From Sphingomicrobium sediminis (GTDB taxonomy: Bacteria > Pseudomonadota > Alphaproteobacteria > Sphingomonadales > Sphingomonadaceae): a stretch of DNA of 64,000 nucleotides. Shown piece by piece: positions 45,412 through 52,514 of this stretch. The translations under genes were made by a program, and so were the position numbers. The stretch spans positions 1,736,001 to 1,800,000 of the forward strand of contig NZ_JAMSHT010000001.1 of the NCBI RefSeq assembly GCF_023805295.1, given 5' to 3'. The notes under the pieces were generated by a model. That model worked only from the letters and a program-made list of their open reading frames with translations. It was not told the DNA's origin and searched no databases. Position 1 is the stretch's first letter. Each line of letters opens with the position of its first letter.

Positions 45412-45654
45412 ATGACCGACATCGGAAAAATCCACAGCTACGACTGTGACAAGGGCATCGGCATGATCAGCCCGGTAAAGGGGGGAGAAGCGCTTCCTTT
45501 CGTCAAAGCCGAACTGCGCGACCAACTACACGACCCCAAGGCCGAGGATCGCTACTCCTACGAGACCGGCACTGCTGAGAACGGCGATATCCGTGCCGTC
45601 AAACTGTGGCGAGCCAATGATCGCAGCCCGCAAAATCCGCATCGCGGCCACTAG
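45412..45654 (+). CDS. Degenerate cold-shock-domain protein, copy 3
   Basis: An 80-residue protein starting MTDIGKIHSYDCDKGIGMISP. It is clearly related to the copies at 43123 and 43977 but much more diverged (GGEALPFVKAELRDQLHDPKAEDRYSYETGT). RNP1 is reduced to KGIGMI and RNP2 to LPFVK, so the aromatic RNA-binding residues are absent again. The ATG at 45412 is used because the sequence before it has the ribosome site. Its independent divergence with an open frame argues that this fold is maintained by selection. Confidence 0.75.
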   Translation: MTDIGKIHSYDCDKGIGMISPVKGGEALPFVKAELRDQLHDPKAEDRYSYETGTAENGDIRAVKLWRANDRSPQNPHRGH

Positions 45655-45704
45655 CTGGCGCGCCCTGCCGACCCAGCAATCACTCAGTCGAAACTGGAGC
45701 CACC

Positions 45705-46076
45705 ATGGATATCGACGATACCCGCCACGCCCGCAAGGTCGCCAAGATGAAGTCTGCCGTATCGAATGACGATGGGGTCCGGAAATCGCATTCGGAGCTC
45801 GCCGAGGGTTTCGCGCAGCGAATCGCAGTCTTGCGAGAAATCAACGAAGCCAAGTTGCGCCGCCGCGCGAAGGCACCCCTGCGACATGTTGCACCAAGCG
45901 ATTCGGTTTGGAGCCGGACACCGGAAGCCGCCCAGGCTGTGGCTGACCCGAACCCTGAAATCATCGTCCACCGCCTGATCGAATATTCAGTTGGGCCCTA
46001 TCGATACAGCAACTTCGAAGATGCGCTTGCCGAGCAGATTCGTGTTGCCGAGGCCCAGTACTTGAAAGTCGACTGA
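45705..46076 (+). CDS. Small module protein, copy 3 (unknown function)
   Basis: A 123-residue protein related to the MDLNELL proteins. The N-terminal half (MDIDDTRHARKVAKMKSAVSNDDGVRKSHSELAEGFAQRI) aligns with the corresponding HRQQVALMKADLADD...HLAEVADFAGSI of the other copies. The C-terminal IEYSVGPYRYSNFEDALAEQIRVAE matches copy 2. It is more diverged than copies 1 and 2 are from each other, so the third module is older. It ends 37 bases before the convergent lipocalin gene. Confidence 0.72.
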   Translation: MDIDDTRHARKVAKMKSAVSNDDGVRKSHSELAEGFAQRIAVLREINEAKLRRRAKAPLRHVAPSDSVWSRTPEAAQAVADPNPEIIVHRLIEYSVGPYRYSNFEDALAEQIRVAEAQYLKVD

Positions 46077-46113
46077 CGGTTTCGGCGCGCTGAATCACTA
46101 AAGCTCGTTGGCA

Positions 46114-46656
46114 TCAGTGCCTGGTCAGGCGCACCATAGACCAATCGTACCCGAGCTCTTTCACTCGTGCCTCCAGCATCATGGCCAAGTCCGCATCGGG
46201 TTTGGCTTGGCGGGTCAACATCCACAAATAGGTCCCGCTCGGCTCCCCGACGATGCTCCAGTCATAGAGCCCGTCCGCGCCCTGCAGCCCATGGTCGAGG
46301 ATCCAGTAATCACCATAGAAGGGCTTGAAGAAGGCCACCTTCAACCGCGTGTTCGCGCTGCCATCGACAATCTTCGCTTCGCCCTCGCTCTCGTCCCGCT
46401 CCCCGTCGCGCGTGCAGGCATTCACGACGCGAATGTCGCCATCATCCTCCAGCGAATAGGTCGCCGTCACCGCTTCGCATCCTTCTTGGAACGGTGCTTC
46501 GTAGCGGCCATATTCGTACCAGGTGCCGAGATAAGCCTCGACCTCCACCGCCTGGGCCGGAAGCGGCACCGACGGATTGCCGACCGGCCGCCCGATAGTC
46601 GAACAGGCTGAGAGCGATAGGGCTAGGACGAGGCTGAGCGGCAGGATCAGGCGCAT
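46114..46656 (-). CDS. Bacterial lipocalin, lipoprotein (Blc-like)
   Basis: A 180-residue protein with a lipoprotein signal peptide (LILPLSLVLALSLSAC). The lipocalin motif YLGTWYEYGRYEAPFQEGCEAVTATYS is near residue 42, and the later YWILDHGLQGADGLYDWSIVGEPSGTYLWMLTR matches the second and third conserved regions. Two cysteines may form the usual disulfide. Blc-like proteins bind lipids at the outer membrane and help in membrane maintenance under stress. The AGGAGA ribosome site supports the ATG at 46656. Confidence 0.93.
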   Translation of the reverse strand: MRLILPLSLVLALSLSACSTIGRPVGNPSVPLPAQAVEVEAYLGTWYEYGRYEAPFQEGCEAVTATYSLEDDGDIRVVNACTRDGERDESEGEAKIVDGSANTRLKVAFFKPFYGDYWILDHGLQGADGLYDWSIVGEPSGTYLWMLTRQAKPDADLAMMLEARVKELGYDWSMVRLTRH

Positions 46657-46796
46657 GGATTCGGATCTCCTTCTCGCCCATCAACGCCCGCGACGCGGCG
46701 AATATCCTGTCCTACACGCGCGGCGCGATGATAAGATCGCCAGGCATCCAGAAGGGAAAGCCGACGGAGCCGCGACCCACCGTTAAATTCGTAAAC

Positions 46797-47468
46797 TTAT
46801 TCGGCGTCGAGCGGCGCGATCGTGAAGGAGAGGCTCGCCCGTTCGATCATCGGACCATAGAAATCGGTCCACTTCACGCCATCCTCTCCGGCGCGGAACC
46901 GTTCGGCCATGGTCGTTGCGACGCCGTCCAGATTGGCGCCGTGGATGATCATGATCTCGCTGCGCCGATCCTCGCCAGGCATGTAGACCATGCGCACCCC
47001 GGCCAGCCACATCGGCATGCGATAACCGGCCTGGGCGATGATCTTGCCGAACATTTCGGTGTCGGAGCCGGGGCGCACTTCGTTCGGGCGGCCCGATGTG
47101 AAGATGGGCCGCGTCCACCAGGTCCTGTCGCCAATCTCCAGGCTCGTCGGCTCGGTCTCGTCATAAGTGTAGTTGGCATCGACATGGTCGAAATAGGTCT
47201 CGAACTGGACCAGCCAATATTCCTCGACCAGCCCGCCCTCGTCGGTACGCACGAACACATGCTGCTCGGCATCGACAATATCGTAGAGCGGCCAGCGCGT
47301 GGCGCCGACATAGACGGCGTCCTCGGGGATGACGAGCGCGATCCCCTCGTCCGGCACCGATATGCGATTGTCCGCGACCATGAAAGCGGGTTCGGCAGGC
47401 ACCTCCTGCGCGGCGGCAGGGGCAGCGACGGCCGCGGCGAGCGCGGAGGCAAGGGCGACGAGTTTCAT
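46797..47468 (-). CDS. Exported protein of unknown function
   Basis: A 223-residue protein with a signal peptide (MKLVALASALAAAVAAPAAAQ). The mature part is rich in Trp, Tyr and acidic residues (VQFETYFDHVDANYTYDETEP, TWWTRPIFTSGRPNEVRPGSD) and lacks cysteines. I do not recognise the family. It ends SFTIAPLDAE. The neighbours give no operon context. A periplasmic protein is the only safe statement. Confidence 0.65.
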   Translation of the reverse strand: MKLVALASALAAAVAAPAAAQEVPAEPAFMVADNRISVPDEGIALVIPEDAVYVGATRWPLYDIVDAEQHVFVRTDEGGLVEEYWLVQFETYFDHVDANYTYDETEPTSLEIGDRTWWTRPIFTSGRPNEVRPGSDTEMFGKIIAQAGYRMPMWLAGVRMVYMPGEDRRSEIMIIHGANLDGVATTMAERFRAGEDGVKWTDFYGPMIERASLSFTIAPLDAE

Positions 47469-47508
47469 GAGCGTATTGCTATACTAATACAGTGATGCTG
47501 GCAAGCGC

Positions 47509-48267
47509 CTAGCTGCGCGGGTCCGCCGCCTCGGCGGCCGCCCGCTCTTCCTCGCTCGGCCCATCGCGCCAGCCCTTGTACCAATTACGCGGCTCGAACC
47601 AGGAACAGATAATGTCGGGCCTCTTCGCTTCAAGCTCCTTGTACGCCGCCCATGGTGCCAACACCGCGCCGTCGATCAGCTTGAGGTTGGGACAGCTGGA
47701 GAGCACGTCGATCCGTTTCGACTGGTTAGACAGCGAGATGCAGAAGAATGCCTCCATCGCAAAGCCCTCCAGCGGGTCGAGGCTCTCGACGATCTGGTCC
47801 TTGTTGACCGTGCCTTCATAGCCGAAGACCTCGAGCTGCTCCTTGAGCGGTCGCACCCAGTCGAGGCTGCGCATCTTGGGCGCATTCTCGATCGTCAGCA
47901 CACGCAATTTGGGGAGCCTGGTCAGCGGCGAAAAGTCCTCGATCCCGCTCGCCGTCTCAAGGTGCAGCCTTTCGAGCTTCTGCAACTGCTCCAAGGGCGC
48001 GAGGTCCTTGGCCCGCATCGGCCAGCGCAGGTCGAGATGGGTGAGCTCGGTCAGCTTGCCGATCTCTTCGAGATACTCCTCGTTCGCTCCAACGGCGGCA
48101 AGCTGGCGCAGCTGCTGGTGCTCCGAAAGCCCACGATGCGACTGCTTGGTGCGCGACAATTCGGCATAGTCGCGGTCCGCGCGGATCTGGTCCGCGGCGT
48201 CCAGTTGCGGCCCGACCATCACCTTGTGGCGATAGCGGTGGACCATGGCGCGAAAGTCGACGGACAT
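47509..48267 (-). CDS. Leucine-rich-repeat-like protein, cytoplasmic
   Basis: About 252 residues from ATG 48267. An ATG at 48294 and a TTG at 48303 are also in frame. Residues about 60-150 contain short leucine-rich repeats (EEIGKLTELTHLDLRWP, LAPLEQLQKLERLHLETA, LTRLPKLRVLTIENAP) of the bacterial type. There is no signal peptide. The C-terminus is charged (GPSEEERAAAEAADP). It is divergent from the gene at 48361. LRR proteins of this kind usually bind other proteins. The partner is unknown. Confidence 0.68.
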   Translation of the reverse strand: MSVDFRAMVHRYRHKVMVGPQLDAADQIRADRDYAELSRTKQSHRGLSEHQQLRQLAAVGANEEYLEEIGKLTELTHLDLRWPMRAKDLAPLEQLQKLERLHLETASGIEDFSPLTRLPKLRVLTIENAPKMRSLDWVRPLKEQLEVFGYEGTVNKDQIVESLDPLEGFAMEAFFCISLSNQSKRIDVLSSCPNLKLIDGAVLAPWAAYKELEAKRPDIICSWFEPRNWYKGWRDGPSEEERAAAEAADPRS

Positions 48268-48360
48268 AAGCGGCAACCTATCAGCGAGCGCCATCTCCAC
48301 CAACTGTTAACCCCGCTGCTTTACAGCCGCTTCAATCCGGCATTGCGAGAAGCGAGGGGC

Positions 48361-49572
48361 ATGGGGCGCGAAGAACGGTTGAAGGTCGACGACGGCGACG
48401 TCGCGAATGCGGCGCATCATCCGGGATTCGTCCATATTCCCGATGCCGGGACCGAAGGCGTTCGCACCTATCACGAGCCCGCCGAACCTCGCCCGCTGCA
48501 GATCACGTTCCTGTCGAAGGAAGGCGAGGCCGCCTGGACCGACCATATCCGCCGCTTGCTCGGCGCGGGTCGCTTTGACGAGGCGGCCGAAATCCTCGAA
48601 AACGACCTGGCCGGGTTTGACGGTCGTATCGCCAAGCGTGCGAAGGCGATGCCGCTCGATGCGATCATGATAGAGGGCTGGGACGATCTCGACGAGATTC
48701 TCGCCGAATATGAAGGGCCGGCCATCACTGCGGTGACCGCCGGCCTCGCCAACGAACCCGACCTCGTCTTCGATACGAGCCAGGAACATGAGCCGACGCT
48801 GATGTTCAACCTCTACAGCGACGACGTCTTCGACTTTTCGAGCCGAGCCGACCATGAACTGATCGAAGAATGCCATGCCGAAATGCCCGGCTGGTCGGGG
48901 CATGACGAGGATGTCGAATTCTACGTCTCGATCGAGGGCTTCGCGCCGCTCAACAGCGCGCTCATCCAGTGCAAGCATATCCACTTCCTGCGCGACGGCC
49001 GCGATGGTGTCGAAGGGCGCGCGCCCGGCGGCTATTGCGAATATGTGCTCGGCTGCTGGCTGCGCACGACGCGCTTCCTGCAGGCGATGCAGCGCGAAAT
49101 GGACGCGCACGGCCTGCCCGGCGGCGCGCGACTGATTACGGGCACGGTCGGCATGAATGCCGATGTCGCCACGGTGATCGGTGCCAAGGCGGAAGCGCCC
49201 GCACCGAGCGCGGCTGCCACCTCGCTGCTCGCCGCCAAACGTGGTGCTACGGGCGCCCCGCTGCCCGAAGACCCTGCCCCGGCCGCAACGCTCACGATGA
49301 AGAAGTGGGAGCCCAAGCACGACCCACTGGCCGACATGGAGTCGGGTTCGAGCCTGCGCCAGCGCCTGTCGGGCGATGCGCCTGCCCAGCCCGCAACGCC
49401 TGCGCCTCCGCTGGTTGAGCCGATGGCGCCTGCGCCCGAGGCCATCGAGCCCGAACCCGCGCCGGTCGAACCTGCACCCGAAGTCGCCATCCCCGACTTC
49501 CTCGCGCCGCAAGATCCGCCGCCCCCGCCGTCGCGCGGCGGCTTTTTCAAACGGCTGTTCGGTAAGCGCTAA
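48361..49572 (+). CDS. Uncharacterised protein with disordered Pro/Ala-rich tail
   Basis: The ATG at 48361, after GAGGGGC, gives 403 residues. The N-terminal 290 residues look folded (TDHIRRLLGAGRFDEAAEILENDLAG, EPTLMFNLYSDDVFDFS, HDEDVEFYVSIEGFAPLNSALIQC) and include two cysteines near CEYVLGCWL. A tail of about 110 residues is rich in Pro, Ala and Glu and ends in a basic FFKRLFGKR. The FKRLFGK ending is seen in other bacterial proteins as a short amphipathic tag. I do not recognise the family. Its end overlaps that of the photolyase-like gene by 4 bases on the opposite strand. Confidence 0.65.
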   Translation: MGREERLKVDDGDVANAAHHPGFVHIPDAGTEGVRTYHEPAEPRPLQITFLSKEGEAAWTDHIRRLLGAGRFDEAAEILENDLAGFDGRIAKRAKAMPLDAIMIEGWDDLDEILAEYEGPAITAVTAGLANEPDLVFDTSQEHEPTLMFNLYSDDVFDFSSRADHELIEECHAEMPGWSGHDEDVEFYVSIEGFAPLNSALIQCKHIHFLRDGRDGVEGRAPGGYCEYVLGCWLRTTRFLQAMQREMDAHGLPGGARLITGTVGMNADVATVIGAKAEAPAPSAAATSLLAAKRGATGAPLPEDPAPAATLTMKKWEPKHDPLADMESGSSLRQRLSGDAPAQPATPAPPLVEPMAPAPEAIEPEPAPVEPAPEVAIPDFLAPQDPPPPPSRGGFFKRLFGKR

Positions 49573-50780
49573 GCCGGCAGGCCGACCGCGCGCATCGCAT
49601 CGGCCATCTTCTTCTTTACGCCGAAAAATCCCGCTTTTGCGTGCGGCCATGTTTCCGCGCTGAGCGGATCGAGATACCATTCGACAGTCGCGTTGCTCTG
49701 CATGAGCGGGGCGAACAGCGCATCACGGGTCCAGCCGATCGGCAACCAAGGCACGAGCACGGTCGAGACGCCGTCCGGCAGACCGGGCATCGCCTCGTCC
49801 GCCTTCCATACAATTCCCGGACAGCCGAAATGGTCGGCCGCCGCTGCGACGCCATTGGCGACGGCGCGTTCGGCGAAGTCACGGGCATGATCGCCGACCG
49901 GTTCGGGACTGCGCGCGCCGGGCCGCGCAGCTCCGATGATCAGGCTGGGCGGGCGCTCCAGGGCCAAGGGCTCGTGGCTCGCGGCTTCATCGTGCAACAA
50001 CAAGGCGAAGGGAGCGTCGGGCACCAATGCACCGGGAAGGTCGGGAAGCTGGCGCGCATGTTCCTGCGTATCTTCCAAAGGCGGCGCCTCCTTCGCCAAG
50101 CCCTCCGCCAGTAGCGGCCCTGCGCTTCGCCCCTGCGTGTAGCGGGCAATGTTCGAAGCGCGGGCAAGATAAGTTTTGCCCTTGGTGTGCAGCCCCCCGA
50201 CCCAACGCCAGCTCAAGGTGTTAGAGGCCGCATCGCCGTCCATGAGATGTCGCAGGAAAAAGTCGGCGCCAAGCGTCCAATCGAGCTTCAACGTGAAGAT
50301 CCAGATGCTCGCGAACCACATGCGCGCATGGTTATGCAGATAGCCGTCACGCACCAGTTCGCGGGCCCACAAATCGAAGGCGGCGATGCCGGTCTTTCCG
50401 GATACAGCCTCGTCGTAGGCGCGGCGCAGGCCACTATTTTCATCCAGCCTTGCCAGCGCGGCATCGCGCTCCTCGAGATAGGCAGACCAGACGGTCGGAC
50501 GCTGCTCGAGATAACCCTTGAAATAGACGCGCCAGAAGACTTCGGAAATGAACTTGTCGGCAGCCGAAGCGCTATGCGTATCCAGCACACGAGAAAGCAC
50601 CTCCCGTTCGCCGATCAGCCCTGCATGCAACCATGGCGACAACATGGAGACATGCTGACGGCAATCGGGATCGGGGTCCTCGTTGCGATGCGCCGCATAG
50701 GCTTTGCCGGCCGTTGCAACGAAGCTATCGAGTTTCGCGAGGCCGGCCGCGCGTGTGGGTTCGAAGGAAAGCTCGGGCAT
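49569..50780 (-). CDS. Photolyase/cryptochrome FAD-binding domain protein
   Basis: About 403 residues from ATG 50780. A GTG at 50810 is also possible. The FAD-binding part comes first: SMLSPWLHAGLIGEREVL, FISEVFWRVYFKGYLEQRP, ELVRDGYLHNHARMWFASIWIF and SNTLSWRWVGGLHTKGKTYLA. These are core motifs of the photolyase/cryptochrome family. The N-terminal antenna domain of normal photolyases is missing. Instead, a C-terminal domain of about 160 residues follows (SLIIGAARPGARSPEP ... VPWLPIGWTRDALFAPLMQ), which may be the antenna-like domain in circular order. It may be a DNA-repair or light-sensing flavoprotein. Confidence 0.8.
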   Translation of the reverse strand: MPELSFEPTRAAGLAKLDSFVATAGKAYAAHRNEDPDPDCRQHVSMLSPWLHAGLIGEREVLSRVLDTHSASAADKFISEVFWRVYFKGYLEQRPTVWSAYLEERDAALARLDENSGLRRAYDEAVSGKTGIAAFDLWARELVRDGYLHNHARMWFASIWIFTLKLDWTLGADFFLRHLMDGDAASNTLSWRWVGGLHTKGKTYLARASNIARYTQGRSAGPLLAEGLAKEAPPLEDTQEHARQLPDLPGALVPDAPFALLLHDEAASHEPLALERPPSLIIGAARPGARSPEPVGDHARDFAERAVANGVAAAADHFGCPGIVWKADEAMPGLPDGVSTVLVPWLPIGWTRDALFAPLMQSNATVEWYLDPLSAETWPHAKAGFFGVKKKMADAMRAVGLPA

Positions 50781-50821
50781 GTATCCGGCAACCAGTGGCG
50801 CGTGCTGCACGTTCCTCGCTC

Positions 50822-51406
50822 ATGGAAATCATGCTGCCCCCGAAAGACCTCCTGCTGGCCCGCGTGAAAGCCAATCGCGATGGTTGGAATCTCGCCTTTC
50901 GTCCGCCCGGCCTCGAAGCTGCCGGACCCGGTCAGGAATCGGTCTGGGATTATCCCCGACCGCCAATGCTCGCCCCTGCGCCGGCCACGATCCGAGTGAC
51001 GGATGGTGACATTGAGATTGCCCGAAGCGACCGCGCGCTCGAGGTGAAAGAAATGGCCGGCGCGCCAGTGCCCTATATCCCGCCCGAAGATGTTCGCACC
51101 GATCTCTTGCACCCCAATGGACGCGTGTCGGTGTGCGAGTGGAAGGGCGCAGCTGTCAGCCTCGATCTGATGCGTGAGGACGGCGACGAGATCGCCGATG
51201 CTGCATGGACCTATCCCGATCCGTTCGACGATCTTCCCGAAGGCTATGCCGCGATTGCCGGATGGATCGCCTTCTATCCTGGCAAGCTCGACTGCTATGT
51301 CGGCGATGAGCAAGCGCGCCCGCAGCCAGGCGGATTTTACGGTGGATGGGTGACGGACCGCATCAAGGGCCCGATCAAGGGCGGGCCCGGAAGCGCGGGC
51401 TGGTAA
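50822..51406 (+). CDS. DUF427 domain-containing protein
   Basis: The ATG at 50822 gives 194 residues. The DUF427 core has GDIEIARSDRALEVKEMAGAPVPYIPPEDVR, TVCEWKGAA-type (VSVCEWKGAAVSLDL) and the closing IAFYPGKLDCYVGDEQARPQPGGFYGGWVT. The family is cytoplasmic, and its reaction is unknown. It is divergent from the photolyase-like gene with about 40 bases between, so they could share a control region. Genes of both families are often stress-linked. Confidence 0.85.
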   Translation: MEIMLPPKDLLLARVKANRDGWNLAFRPPGLEAAGPGQESVWDYPRPPMLAPAPATIRVTDGDIEIARSDRALEVKEMAGAPVPYIPPEDVRTDLLHPNGRVSVCEWKGAAVSLDLMREDGDEIADAAWTYPDPFDDLPEGYAAIAGWIAFYPGKLDCYVGDEQARPQPGGFYGGWVTDRIKGPIKGGPGSAGW

Positions 51407-51427
51407 AACAAATTATGTCGGCGCACG

Positions 51428-51452
51428 GGAACGCCGTATTTTCCTCTTTGTT
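51428..51452 (+). promoter_or_regulatory. EcfG-like promoter motif (GGAAC-N17-GTT) before the PRC-barrel gene
   Basis: GGAAC at 51428-51432 and GTT at 51450-51452 are 17 bases apart, matching the consensus of the general stress sigma factor of alphaproteobacteria. The downstream gene encodes a PRC-barrel protein, a common member of this regulon. The leader would be about 155 bases. Confidence 0.6.
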
Positions 51453-51615
51453 TCAACGACTTCGCTGAGTCGTGGTCGAGGAGCGGCGAAGTGTGGACAG
51501 AAGGGCTCGCTCCGCCCGTTGGTTAGGTGAATGCATCAATCGGATGCAGGACGCGGCGGCAACCTTGCCCCGCATCATTTCACATCAACCAACGTGGGAG
51601 GCGCTTACTACAAGC

Positions 51616-52026
51616 ATGACTACACTGACACAGACCAAACCGAACGTGACGCTCGATACCGAGAGCGTGACCCTCGTCGAAACCGCTCTGATTGCATCGG
51701 ACAAGATCGAAGGAACCAACATCTTCGATTCGACCGGTGAGAAAATCGGTTCGGTGCGCAAGCTGATGATCAATCCGATCACCGCGCGCGTCGACTATGT
51801 CGTGATGGGCTTTGGTGGCCTCTTCGGGATGGGTGAAGACCTTTATCCTGTGCCGTTCGAAACGCTGAGCTATGATCCGCGTGTCGAAGGTTTCCGCCTG
51901 AAGCATATCACGAAGGATGATCTGGACAGTTCGAAGGCACCGTCGATCGCTGCCAATGACGAATTTGTCTGGAGTGACGAACTCGCCCGCTCCGCGCGGC
52001 TCTTCTATCTGAAGTCGGCCTCGTAA
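51616..52026 (+). CDS. PRC-barrel domain protein
   Basis: The ATG at 51616 gives 136 residues. The PRC-barrel core is ALIASDKIEGTNIFDSTGEKIGSVRKLMINPITARVDYVVMGFGGLFGMGEDLYPVPFETL. The GGGAGG upstream is rather far for a ribosome site. The family is linked to stress and dormancy in sphingomonads and rhizobia, and to RNA processing elsewhere. The EcfG-like promoter motif and a terminator frame it as a single-gene unit. The 51453-51615 stretch holds no other gene that I can support. Confidence 0.88.
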   Translation: MTTLTQTKPNVTLDTESVTLVETALIASDKIEGTNIFDSTGEKIGSVRKLMINPITARVDYVVMGFGGLFGMGEDLYPVPFETLSYDPRVEGFRLKHITKDDLDSSKAPSIAANDEFVWSDELARSARLFYLKSAS

Positions 52027-52052
52027 TAGCGAGAAGCGAAGTGAACCGGATG

Positions 52053-52076
52053 GGGCGGCCTTTGTGCCGCCCTTTT
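52053..52076 (+). terminator. Terminator of the PRC-barrel gene
   Basis: GGGCGGC (52053-52059) pairs with GCCGCCC (52066-52072), followed by TTTT. It lies between convergent genes. Confidence 0.88.
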
Positions 52077-52083
52077 CGTTTGC

Positions 52084-52419
52084 CTAGTCGGTAGGCACCC
52101 CAGCCTTTTCCAATTCAGGACCGAGCCGCCCGGTTAGCCACAGCCACCACATCTTGAAATCCGCCGCGAGCGACCAGGCCGGATAGGTGAAGGTCGCCGG
52201 GCGGTTCTTCTCGACCCCGAAATGGCCGACCCAGGCGAAGAAATAGCCGGCGGCAGGCAGGGCTAACAGTAGAAGCCATCGGCCCGTCACGATGGCGAAG
52301 AGGGCGATGGCGAGGCCGAGCGTCGTGCCGAAATAATGGAGCGCGCGGGTCCGCGGCTTGGAATGTTCGCGCAGATAATAGGGCCAGAAGGTCGCGAAGC
52401 TCTGATACTCTTTAGCCAT
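52084..52419 (-). CDS. DUF962/Mpo1-like membrane protein
   Basis: The ATG at 52419 gives 111 residues. It starts KEYQSFATFWPYYLREHSKPRTRALHYFGTT, the DUF962 signature with conserved His. Two or three hydrophobic segments follow (LALPAAGYFFAWVGHFGVEKNRPATFTYPAWSL). The yeast homologue Mpo1 is an iron-dependent dioxygenase that shortens 2-hydroxy fatty acids. The histidines of the two H-containing motifs (YYLREH, HYFG, GHFGVEKNRP) are present. Sphingomonads make 2-hydroxy fatty acids for sphingolipids, so this role would fit. Confidence 0.85.
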   Translation of the reverse strand: MAKEYQSFATFWPYYLREHSKPRTRALHYFGTTLGLAIALFAIVTGRWLLLLALPAAGYFFAWVGHFGVEKNRPATFTYPAWSLAADFKMWWLWLTGRLGPELEKAGVPTD

Positions 52420-52514
52420 AAGGCGTACCTGCCATTGCCGCTGGCCCAACGCAATCGGCAAGGAACGCAGGCACCCCGCCCCTCGTTCGCTTTGGCGAAG
52501 GAGATCAGCCCACC

